NCBI GenBank assembly: GCA_905201055.1
Contig: CAJKMT010000003.1
Coordinates: 1 to 62,097 of the forward strand
DNA length: 62,097 nucleotides
Direction: 5' to 3'
Origin: an uncultured Sutterella sp.
GTDB taxonomy: Bacteria; Pseudomonadota; Gammaproteobacteria; Burkholderiales; Burkholderiaceae_F
Part shown: in pieces, positions 43,406 through 50,227 of the stretch
Numbering within the stretch: position 1 is the first letter of the stretch
Layout of the letters: each line of letters starts with the position of its first letter
Notes under the pieces: model-generated
What the model was told of the DNA's origin: nothing
What the model saw: only the letters and a program-made list of their open reading frames with translations
Databases searched by the model: none
Made by a program: the position numbers and the translations under genes

Positions 43406-44092
43406 CTATACGGATCTACTGATTTCTACCACGCGACCATAAATGCGGAGGCGAGACAATTCTTCGCCGGTAAATTCTTCGGTCTTATACGAAGGATTGT
43501 CTGAGCGGACGGCTATACCGTCTTTGATTGACGCTAGGCGCTTGATTTTGAGTTTGCCGTCAACACTGATCACATAGACTTTACCGTCCTGAATGATTAC
43601 ACAAGTTGGGCGTTCATCGGGAACTTCAGAGAAAAGCACTGTGTCACCGCTGTAGATGAAGGGCTCCATACTGTCGCCGGTCACCTTGGCGCGCTTGCAT
43701 TTGTCGGGGTTTAAATGGCGCTTCTGAAAGAAAGAGCGCTTGTACCAATAGTCGTCGCCTCCTTCAACCAATTCCCATTCGGGCTCCGGCTCCTGTCCCT
43801 CGGATGCGGCTCCAAAGACCAGCTTGTATTCGTGGATAACAACTACATCGTCTGGAGGTACGTCACCATCATCGAACGTCTTTATGCCGGAGCTTGCTTC
43901 TCCGAAAAGAAGATAACCGGAGGTAGTGCCTAATGCGGCTGCCAGCTTTTCAAGATTCTTTCCGCTTGGAGCTGTCTGATTCTTTTGCCAGAGAGAAATA
44001 GACTGACGGGCTACGCCAACCTTCTCAGCGACTTCCTGCTGAGTCAATCTTTTCATTTTCATTAGTTCACTAATACGTTCGCCACAAGACAT
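43406..44092 (-). CDS. cI: CI-type repressor (HTH plus LexA/S24 peptidase)
   Basis: A 228-residue phage repressor: an N-terminal HTH_3 domain (RLTQQEVAEKVGVARQSISLW), a linker, and a C-terminal S24 self-cleavage domain with catalytic Ser in VTGDSMEPFIYSGD and catalytic Lys in DGKLKIKRL. This predicts RecA-dependent self-cleavage and SOS induction. The start at 44092 has GGAG seven bases upstream; the frame extends to 44209 but over operators. It probably binds the GCAAGT dyads in both flanking intergenic regions. Confidence 0.88.
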   Translation of the reverse strand: MSCGERISELMKMKRLTQQEVAEKVGVARQSISLWQKNQTAPSGKNLEKLAAALGTTSGYLLFGEASSGIKTFDDGDVPPDDVVVIHEYKLVFGAASEGQEPEPEWELVEGGDDYWYKRSFFQKRHLNPDKCKRAKVTGDSMEPFIYSGDTVLFSEVPDERPTCVIIQDGKVYVISVDGKLKIKRLASIKDGIAVRSDNPSYKTEEFTGEELSRLRIYGRVVEISRSV

Positions 44093-44223
44093 TTTATTCT
44101 CCAACTCAATGTTTACTTGCATTCTCTCACACAATTGGAACGGTAGGTAAAAATATATTGCGCAAGTAACACTTGCTATTGCTTGCGAAAGTGGTGTAAG
44201 ATTTCGCAATAAAAATTGCGGAG
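44093..44223 (+). promoter_or_regulatory. Divergent CI/Cro control region (PR/PRM-like)
   Basis: A perfect 15-bp dyad GCAAGT-AAC-ACTTGC is at 44162-44176; half-sites TTACTTGC (44113-44120) and CTTGCG (44182-44187) flank it. TAAGAT at 44197-44202 with TTGCTA at 44173-44178 (18-bp spacer) is a rightward promoter overlapping the dyad. A second perfect dyad CGCAAT-AAAA-ATTGCG at 44205-44220 overlaps the ribosome-binding region of the Cro-like gene, suggesting a second regulator or RNA structure. Confidence 0.7.
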
Positions 44224-44463
44224 ATGCAAGTGACTCAACTTGAAAAGAATCCGGTTAATCGAGCGGTCAACGCTCTAGGCGGAAAAGATCAATTCCTTGC
44301 TGATGCGGTGGGGGTAACTCATCAGGCTGTCAGCGACTGGAGGAAAAAAGGATACGTCTCTTACCGTAAGGCTGCAGAGGTTGCACGTCTTACCGGTATC
44401 CCTGAGTTCATTCTTTGTCCAAGGTATTTCAAAGAGCCGGTAAAAAGTCGCCGGAAAGCGTAG
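44224..44463 (+). CDS. Cro/YdaS-like antirepressor protein
   Basis: A 79-residue helix-turn-helix protein (NALGGKDQFLADAVGVTHQAVSDWRKKG), the YdaS/Cro type found opposite CI in lambdoid and related phages. It is the first rightward gene, with a perfect dyad over its leader, and would repress CI at induction. The C-terminus (RYFKEPVKSRRKA) is basic. Confidence 0.75.
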   Translation: MQVTQLEKNPVNRAVNALGGKDQFLADAVGVTHQAVSDWRKKGYVSYRKAAEVARLTGIPEFILCPRYFKEPVKSRRKA

Positions 44464-44469
44464 GTCATC

Positions 44470-45618
44470 ATGGCTAGATATCGCAAGATAGACGTGAGAA
44501 TCTGGAATGATAGGAAGTTCAGGGAGCTTGATGACAAAGCTAAGCTCGCGTTCTTCCTTGTTCTTACTCATCCAGATACCAATCAACTTGGGATGCTTAG
44601 GTCAAGATCGGTGGCATTGGCTATGGAGCTTGGATGGCATCCTGATGCCATGTCAGATGCCATCTTGACGCTATGCCAGATGGGTATGCTGATGGTCGAT
44701 GATAAGGCTGGTTTTATCTTCATTCCTAACTTCCTCAAGTACAACCCTCCCAATGGTCCAAACGCAATAAAAGGTTGGGCGGGATTGCTTGACCAGATGC
44801 CGGAGTGCGCTCTTCTTGATCATGCGGTTTTCTCCTTGAAGCCCTTTGTTGACGGGCTTTCCGAAGGGTTGCGTAATGCCATACCGAATGATATAAAGGA
44901 TGCCATCACTCATGCCATACCGAATGATATAAAGGATGCTCCCCGTATCCAGGAACAGGAACAGAAACAGGAACAGGATATAAACACTAACAAACAGAAT
45001 ACTGAAGTATCCGAAGATATAGAGACTTTGGCTGAAGGTGTTTGTTTTGTTTCTACTTCTGAAAATAATTTTTCTGAGGATGAGGTTTTTGATGCGCCCG
45101 TCAAGGTACAGGTTGAACACGCTCAATTGAGCGCTCTCGAGAACGTAGAGGACGAGAAAAAGCCTTTGACTCTCATTGAACTCATCACGGCTTGCAAGAC
45201 CTTTGGCATCAAGCTTAGCAATACGCCGAAGACCGAGGCTATTGCCGACAGAAAAACAATCAACCTTGTGGTGCTGCGCGAGTGCGTCAAGGCATGGAAG
45301 GGTACTAATACCGGCACGGGCTACTTCATCGGTATCCTGGAGAATGCCTCCAAAGATCCCAACTCCGTCCTTCCCCACGAAAAAAGAGAAAAGCCCGAGC
45401 TGTCGGCAGAAACGATCACCGATAAGCAGGCTGGCTACTTCGCTTCAAGGCTTGTGAAAGACGTCAGTTTCCAATCCACGTTCGGTGTTGGTCACCAGTC
45501 CTTCGATACCTTTATCGACCAAGTATCCAGTCGGCTCCACGATCCCGATTACTTCAAAGAGTACAAGCCTTGGATGCAAAAACTTGGATTGGTTTCAGCA
45601 AAGAGGGAGGCAGCATAA
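44470..45618 (+). CDS. Phage replication protein (DnaD/O-like)
   Basis: A 382-residue protein beginning MARYRKIDVRIWNDRKFREL, the opening of phage replication-initiation proteins with a winged-helix N-terminal domain (to about residue 125). Then comes a hydrophilic linker, Glu/Gln-rich, with a tandem repeat, and a C-terminal conserved helical part. It probably loads helicase at the phage origin, which may lie in its own gene, as in lambda O. The origin itself is not identified except for the repeat at 44876-44939. Confidence 0.7.
   Translation: MARYRKIDVRIWNDRKFRELDDKAKLAFFLVLTHPDTNQLGMLRSRSVALAMELGWHPDAMSDAILTLCQMGMLMVDDKAGFIFIPNFLKYNPPNGPNAIKGWAGLLDQMPECALLDHAVFSLKPFVDGLSEGLRNAIPNDIKDAITHAIPNDIKDAPRIQEQEQKQEQDINTNKQNTEVSEDIETLAEGVCFVSTSENNFSEDEVFDAPVKVQVEHAQLSALENVEDEKKPLTLIELITACKTFGIKLSNTPKTEAIADRKTINLVVLRECVKAWKGTNTGTGYFIGILENASKDPNSVLPHEKREKPELSAETITDKQAGYFASRLVKDVSFQSTFGVGHQSFDTFIDQVSSRLHDPDYFKEYKPWMQKLGLVSAKREAA
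44876..44939 (+). repeat. 36-bp tandem repeat in the replication gene
   Basis: The 28-bp identical blocks start at 44876 and 44912, 36 bp apart; they code for two copies of AIPNDIKDA in the linker. Direct repeats inside a phage replication gene may be origin iterons (as in lambda O), though only two copies are present. In-frame period means the protein tolerates expansion. Confidence 0.6.
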
Positions 45619-45828
45619 ATGGACTGGCATTTTCTTCTCATCGAACTACTGCTTTTCATCGCCGTAGGCTGGCTGGTCTTCCTGACTCTGCTTTTCTACT
45701 GGCTGGTCTTTTGCGGGGGCGTGGTTCCTTTCAGTGGTTTGACTTGGCTCGTGCTGTCGGCTGTTGCTTGGCTTGGTGTCAACGCCTGGGCGGTTTACAT
45801 GAGCTGGAAAGAAGGGTGGGACAAATGA
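45619..45828 (+). CDS. Small two-TM phage protein (69 aa)
   Basis: A hydrophobic protein with two membrane helices (about residues 7-32 and 38-60) and a short charged C-terminus (WKEGWDK). The next gene overlaps it by ATGA. Located between replication and terminase genes; holin is possible, but lysis genes are normally with endolysin, which is not seen. Function unresolved. Confidence 0.55.
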   Translation: MDWHFLLIELLLFIAVGWLVFLTLLFYWLVFCGGVVPFSGLTWLVLSAVAWLGVNAWAVYMSWKEGWDK

Positions 45829-46142
45829 GTTTGTTTGAAATCATCGCCTGCGTCGCATTTGTGCTTGGGCTCATCAATGCCTTCTTCCTTCTGTCTCTCG
45901 CGAAAAACTTCGATCACGATCTTTCTGAACTCGATTCACGAAAGGTCAACAACACCGATCTAGATGCGCACAAAAAGATCATGCGCCAGTCGCTTCAGGT
46001 CATTCACGACGATCAGCGCGCAGCAATGAAACGCATGCAGCAGAAATTCAACACCGTCAATGCCAAGGTCACCCGAAAGAAAAAGGCTCGCGTGGTCTTC
46101 TTTGACAAAACCAATGACAAAAACGGAGGCACGGAAAAATGA
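45825..46142 (+). CDS. Membrane-anchored coiled-coil phage protein (105 aa)
   Basis: Starts by ATGA overlap. One N-terminal membrane helix (about residues 5-25) is followed by a charged helical segment and a Lys-rich C-terminus. The topology is like Rz-type spanins or membrane-docked accessory proteins, but there is no Cys or paired Rz1 gene. Next gene overlaps by ATGA. Confidence 0.5.
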   Translation: MSLFEIIACVAFVLGLINAFFLLSLAKNFDHDLSELDSRKVNNTDLDAHKKIMRQSLQVIHDDQRAAMKRMQQKFNTVNAKVTRKKKARVVFFDKTNDKNGGTEK

Positions 46143-46579
46143 ATGAGTTTGAACGGGCGGCAGTCATGAAAGCAGAAAAAGCCGTCTCAAGGGAGCGAAA
46201 AAGCCTTACAGTGAAGTTTCAATGCCTCTTTAATGCAAAGTCATTAACCGTGTCCCAAAAACTCAACAGGGGCTTTTCTCGTGAGTTTGGGAAGGTACAC
46301 ACAAACAACCTCGCTGTCAGAAATTTGCGCTGCAAGGTCTCCATCAAGGGTTTCTCAATCGGCGAAGACCTCGGCGGCAAAACCAGCACGAAACTCAATG
46401 ATGTTCGCAGAGAGTTTGAAAAAGCCACAGGGCTTCATATCTCCGCTTTCGATGCTCGCTATGAGCAAGTCGATGCGAGCCAAAATGAAATGCCCAATTG
46501 GACCTTTGACTTCACTTTCTACGAAGTGGACCCTGCGGATATTTTCTCCGGCACTGTCGGGTGGGAGCTCTACCGATGA
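46139..46579 (+). CDS. Unknown phage protein (146 aa)
   Basis: A soluble mixed alpha/beta protein with no known motif: a basic N-terminal half, then KFQCLFNAKSLTVSQKL and a C-terminal FDFTFYEVDPADI segment. It is coupled both upstream and downstream by ATGA overlaps, so it belongs to the replication-to-terminase operon. Function unknown. Confidence 0.55.
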   Translation: MNEFERAAVMKAEKAVSRERKSLTVKFQCLFNAKSLTVSQKLNRGFSREFGKVHTNNLAVRNLRCKVSIKGFSIGEDLGGKTSTKLNDVRREFEKATGLHISAFDARYEQVDASQNEMPNWTFDFTFYEVDPADIFSGTVGWELYR

Positions 46580-46932
46580 ATCAAGCACAAAAAAGAATGT
46601 ATGCCTTGGGGCGATTGCCCAGCGGCGTGATGAATAAAACTGAAGCTGAGTTCGCGCGTGAGCTCGATATGCAGCTTAAAGCCGGGCTAATCGCCGACTG
46701 GAAGTTTGAAGTTGAGACATTCAAGCTGGGCAAGGATTGTCGCTATACGCCGGACTTTCGCGTTTTTGAAAACGACCGCACGATTACTTTCTACGAAGTC
46801 AAGGGGTTCTGGACCGATGATGCTCGTGTCAAAGTGAAAGTCGCCGCTCAGCAAAACCCTATGTATCGCTTTGTCGCCGTCAGGAAACGCGCGAAAAAGA
46901 ACGGCGGCGGTTGGGAAAAAGAGGAGTTCTGA
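46576..46932 (+). CDS. DUF1064-type phage nuclease (PD-(D/E)XK)
   Basis: A 118-residue protein with the DUF1064 plan: NKTEAEFARELD (Glu), then YTPDFRVFE (Asp) and ITFYEVKGFW (Glu-x-Lys), forming the active site of a PD-(D/E)XK nuclease. Related proteins are thought to act as Holliday-junction resolvases in phages without RusA. It starts within the stop of the previous gene (ATGA). Confidence 0.75.
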   Translation: MNQAQKRMYALGRLPSGVMNKTEAEFARELDMQLKAGLIADWKFEVETFKLGKDCRYTPDFRVFENDRTITFYEVKGFWTDDARVKVKVAAQQNPMYRFVAVRKRAKKNGGGWEKEEF

Positions 46933-47156
46933 TGTCCGATGCAGCAGAAAACGAGAAAGAAGATACGAAAGCCCAGGCGTGGATCGCGGAGGTCCTTCCT
47001 AGAAGCACAGCCTTGGCTCTGGTCCGGGCTAGCGAATTGGCAAGAGGGCTCCCGGTCGGTTCCTTGGCTCGCGCTCAAGTCATCAGGAATGCGGAAAAAA
47101 AGGCGAAAAGTGAATGCCCGCACGCCTTCCGTGATGACTATGGTCACTGTGAATGA
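46932..47156 (+). CDS. Unknown small phage protein (74 aa)
   Basis: Overlaps the nuclease stop (TGATG). Mostly helical and Ala/Glu/Lys-rich with a C-terminal C-x-H...C (ECPHAFRDDYGHCE), a possible single zinc site. No family recognised. It overlaps the next gene by about 20 bases. Confidence 0.55.
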   Translation: MSDAAENEKEDTKAQAWIAEVLPRSTALALVRASELARGLPVGSLARAQVIRNAEKKAKSECPHAFRDDYGHCE

Positions 47157-47376
47157 CAGCGGTAGGGCTATCGGTGAAGATCATGTCAACGCCAAATATT
47201 TGGACGAGGATGTGGAGCATGCGCGTGAGCTCGTGGCTTCGGGACAATATACGCTACGAGAAATCTCGCAAATGCTCGATATGCCAATTCGTACGATCCG
47301 CGACTATGCAAAAGGTACACGCCGAAATCAGAGCGTGGCAGGTTGGAAAAAGGTTAGAAGGTACAAAAAAGAATGA
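47134..47376 (+). CDS. Small HTH phage protein (80 aa)
   Basis: The C-terminal part (ASGQYTLREISQMLDMPIRTIRDYAKG) is a Hin/sigma-like helix-turn-helix. Start at 47134 (or 47140) inside the end of the previous gene. Its stop overlaps the small terminase gene. Possibly a regulator of late genes or a terminase partner; position right before the terminase pair and the late motif family makes a late-gene activator worth testing. Confidence 0.5.
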   Translation: MTMVTVNDSGRAIGEDHVNAKYLDEDVEHARELVASGQYTLREISQMLDMPIRTIRDYAKGTRRNQSVAGWKKVRRYKKE

Positions 47377-47846
47377 CTAAAAAAGGTGAAAAACTAACTC
47401 TCAAGCAGCAAGCCTTTGTCGCCGAGTACCTCAAATGTGGTAATGCGACAGAGGCAGTGAAGGCGGCGGGCTATCAGTGCAAAAGCGATAAAGCGGCAGG
47501 CGTTGTCGGAGCTAGGCTGTTAGGAAATGTTAGTGTTCAGGGGGCTATCAAAGCGGCTAAGGAAAAGGTCATGGACGAGGCGATTGTTGATGCGGCTTTC
47601 GTTCTCAACGGGCTGAAGGAAATTGCCATTGCCGGCATGGTTCAGGTCCCTAAACGAGATATTGAAGGCAACCAGGAAGTAGATAAAAACGGTCAGCCTG
47701 CCTACAGAATGATAGATGCGCCCAGTGCCACAGGCGCGCTCAAGACGCTTGCGCAGTGCATCGGACTGGGCAAAGACAAAGACGAAAAAGCCGCCGCCAT
47801 TACAACGTTGGCTGAAACTCTCAATGCACTGGTCAATAAGCAATGA
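47373..47846 (+). CDS. Terminase small subunit
   Basis: A 157-residue Terminase_2-family protein: an N-terminal DNA-binding HTH (LTLKQQAFVAEYLKCGNATEAVKAAGY) and a C-terminal helical oligomerisation part. It recognises the packaging site in phage DNA and recruits the large subunit. Overlaps the large-subunit start (ATGA). Confidence 0.85.
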   Translation: MTKKGEKLTLKQQAFVAEYLKCGNATEAVKAAGYQCKSDKAAGVVGARLLGNVSVQGAIKAAKEKVMDEAIVDAAFVLNGLKEIAIAGMVQVPKRDIEGNQEVDKNGQPAYRMIDAPSATGALKTLAQCIGLGKDKDEKAAAITTLAETLNALVNKQ

Positions 47847-49356
47847 GCGGTCAATCCTTTGATTTAACTACTAAGGCAGGTATCAAAAAGGCACTGCTGC
47901 ACGTGGCAGCCAGTTGCTCGAAAGATCCCTTGCGCTTTGTGCAGTCTGCTTTCCCATGGGGTAAGGGCGTTCTTGCCGGCATGACTGGACCAGACAAGTG
48001 GCAAGTGGATTTGCTCACGGTCATCGGCGAAAGACTGAAGGCAGGCGAAAACGCGCAAGACGTTATCCGTACAGCCATCGCCTCCGGTCACGGTATCGGA
48101 AAATCGGCTACCGTGTCTTGGCTTATCCTTTGGGCAATGTGTACCTTTCCCGATACCCGTGGCGTAGTGACGGCAAATACGGATACGCAGTTGCGTACAA
48201 AGACTTGGGCTGAGCTGGCGAAGTGGTTTCACCTCTGCATTTTCAAATCATGGTTTGAACTCACCGCGACTTCAATCTTTTCAAAACAGCCCGGGCACGA
48301 TAAGACTTGGCGCATTGATGCGATTCCCTGGTCAGAAACAAACCCTGAAGCATTTGCCGGTTTGCACAATCAGGGCAAAAGAATCTTGGTGATTTTTGAC
48401 GAGGCGTCGGCTATTGCGGACAAAATCTGGGAGGTTATCGAGGGTGCTTTAACCGACAAAGATACGCAAATCATCTGGAGCTGCTTTGGTAACCCGACTC
48501 GAAACACAGGGCGTTTCTTTGAATGCTTCAACAAGTTCCGTCACCGCTGGGAGACTCGGCACATTGACTCTCGCACTGTTGCCATTAGCAACAAGGAACT
48601 TCTCAAGGCGTGGGAGGAAGACTACGGAGAAGATTCTGACTTCTTCAAGGTCCGCGTGCGCGGCGTGTTCCCGAGCCAGTCAGCTATGCAGTTCATCGGC
48701 AGAAAGACCGTTGATGATGCGATTGCGCGCCCGATGCCTCATGTTCCCTACACAAAGATGGTCGCCATCATGGGCGTTGACTGCGCCCGTTTCGGTGATG
48801 ATGCCTCGGTGATTCGTGTCCGTTTCGGTCAGGACGCTCGATGGAAAAGAAAAAGTATCGCGGGCTCGACGGCTGGGAGCTTGGCGCCAAGGTCGCGGAG
48901 TGGTATCAGGAACTCATGCGGATGGGCGTGCCGAAGGTTGTGATCAATCTGGACGTGGGCGGCGTCGGGGCGTCGCCGGTTGACTGGCTGCGGCACAATG
49001 GGTACCCGGTCAATGCGATTAACTTCGGTTCGGTCGCAACCAACGGTCAGCGGTACAAAAACCTCCGCGCTGAAATGTGGGGCAGGATGCGCGAGTGGCT
49101 TGAGCAGGGCGGCTGTATCCCCGAAGATGATGATTTGGTCACGGACCTCACTGCGGTCGAATACTCATACACGCCGACAAATCAAATCCTGCTCGAAAAG
49201 AAAGAGGATATGAAAAAGCGCGGGCTGTCTTCGCCTGACGATGCCGATGCTTTAGCGCTCACGTTCGCGGTCCAGATGAATGAGTACGTTGACAATCTGC
49301 CCTCGCCTCAGCGCGTCAATCGAGGTTCGCATCGGACGCGTGATCCTTACGCATAA
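47843..49356 (+). pseudogene. Terminase large subunit, frameshifted at about 48850
   Basis: The DNA-packaging motor ATPase/nuclease. The first frame (47843-48943) has a Walker A-like SGHGIGKSATVSW, Walker B ILVIFDEAS and the first nuclease Asp in GVDCARFGDDAS. At an AAAAA run (48850-48854) the sense switches to the -1 frame (48841-49356), which carries the rest of the RNase H-like nuclease (INLDVGGVGASPVDWL, DADALALTF). One more A would make one protein of about 504 residues, normal for the family. No tandem slippery heptamer is in the required phase, so true loss or a sequencing error is more likely than programmed frameshifting. Confidence 0.75.
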
Positions 49357-49389
49357 AAAAAATCGCCGGGGCAATCGCTCCGGCTTTTA
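49356..49389. terminator. Terminator after terminase
   Basis: A-run at 49356-49362, stem GCCGG / CCGGC (49365-49369 with 49380-49384), then TTTT. Works for both strands between the terminase gene and the minus-strand pair. Confidence 0.65.
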
Positions 49390-49396
49390 CTGTAGT

Positions 49397-49801
49397 TTAC
49401 TGTTCGCTTAACTCTTCCAGCTCTTTATTTATTTCATCTTTGCACTGGTTCCACCACTGAGCGCCCCAGGCGCGAGGATTGTCTCCATCGACTTCGATGA
49501 TGGGGTTGCCGTGATGCCATGGGCAACACCAAGGAGCAGGCGATTCTTCAAGGTCATCGGTGTAGCCGCCAACACTCTCCCAGCCTTCAATGAAAGCCTG
49601 TTGTTGCTCCTCGGTCAAAGTTCTTGTGTCAAGCATTTTGTGTCCCTTCAATTCATTCAAGATCTTTCCAATCCATGCCGAGCCGCCCATGTCTCTAAGC
49701 GTCTTGTGCTGCTCTTCAGTCAAGCGGATCAGGACGGCTTTAGTCCCTGCCGGTTTTCTTCCTGCGCCGGCTCGCTTTCCTCCCCAGGCTTTCTCTGTCA
49801 T
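49397..49801 (-). CDS. Unknown moron protein with basic DNA-binding-like N-terminus (134 aa)
   Basis: An N-terminal KRAGAGRKPAG stretch and a ribbon-helix-helix-like segment (VLIRLTEEQHKTLRDMGGSAW) suggest DNA binding; the C-terminal half has a WCCPWHHGNPII Cys/His cluster of unknown fold. It is downstream of the 49817-50047 gene, 15 bases apart, on the strand opposite the late operon, so it forms a two-gene moron. Accessory defence or regulatory function is possible, but nothing proves it. Confidence 0.55.
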   Translation of the reverse strand: MTEKAWGGKRAGAGRKPAGTKAVLIRLTEEQHKTLRDMGGSAWIGKILNELKGHKMLDTRTLTEEQQQAFIEGWESVGGYTDDLEESPAPWCCPWHHGNPIIEVDGDNPRAWGAQWWNQCKDEINKELEELSEQ

Positions 49802-49816
49802 GATCTCTTGCTCCCG

Positions 49817-50047
49817 TTAGATCGTGAAGGCGCGGATCGCAAAAGCACCTGCACCGGCGGCAACCAGCTTTTCATTGAAAGCCACAATCTTTTCGTTGAA
49901 GCGCTTGGCTTCTTCTTCCTTGCCCTTGATCGGGCGATTGAACGGAACGGAATCAAAATCAAGGATCGAAAACATTTCTTCGCGGATCGCTTCGAGTTCG
50001 GATTGAAGTTCAGCGTTTAATGTGGTCTTGCAGGTCGGGCGTCTCAT
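49817..50047 (-). CDS. Small helical moron protein (76 aa)
   Basis: From the ATG at 50047 (GGAG upstream; in-frame ATG also at 50050): MRRPTCKTTLNAELQSELEA, mainly helical and charged, ending in a hydrophobic GAGAFAIRAFTI tail. No family recognised. First gene of the minus-strand pair, with a perfect dyad just upstream. Confidence 0.5.
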   Translation of the reverse strand: MRRPTCKTTLNAELQSELEAIREEMFSILDFDSVPFNRPIKGKEEEAKRFNEKIVAFNEKLVAAGAGAFAIRAFTI

Positions 50048-50069
50048 CATTTGCTCCAGGTTTTGTTTA

Positions 50070-50097
50070 TTGTTGATTGAATGATACATATCAACAA
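50070..50097 (-). promoter_or_regulatory. Perfect dyad upstream of the moron pair
   Basis: TTGTTGAT at 50070-50077 and ATCAACAA at 50090-50097 are exact inverted 8-bp arms 12 bases apart, and a third half-site TTGTCAAC follows near 50105. The spacing suggests a dimer-binding operator, possibly autoregulated by the RHH-like product of the second gene. Confidence 0.5.
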
Positions 50098-50162
50098 TCA
50101 AGATTGTCAACATGAAAAAAGAATATTACCAATCAAGTTTGATCTGGATCAAAGTTTGCCAT

Positions 50163-50176
50163 TGTGCGCGTGTGCA
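50163..50176 (+). promoter_or_regulatory. Prophage late motif, copy 1
   Basis: TGTGCGCGTGTGCA, 51 bases before the tail-fibre start. The motif is an imperfect direct repeat TGTGC-gcg-TGTGC. One of four copies in the prophage, all on the plus strand in intergenic DNA. Confidence 0.55.
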
Positions 50177-50227
50177 TTCGCTTAACTTCCAAAATGCTTG
50201 CCATAGTTTATAGAGGGCTTTTGTGTC

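Noticed and set aside
45619..46142. Holin/spanin pair
   Set aside because: The small membrane genes fit in topology but there is no endolysin beside them and they lie between replication and terminase genes; left as unknown.
48841..48860. Programmed -1 frameshift in the terminase gene
   Set aside because: The run AGA AAA AGT does not place a tandem AAA-AAG slippery site in the zero frame and no stimulating stem-loop was seen; base loss is simpler.
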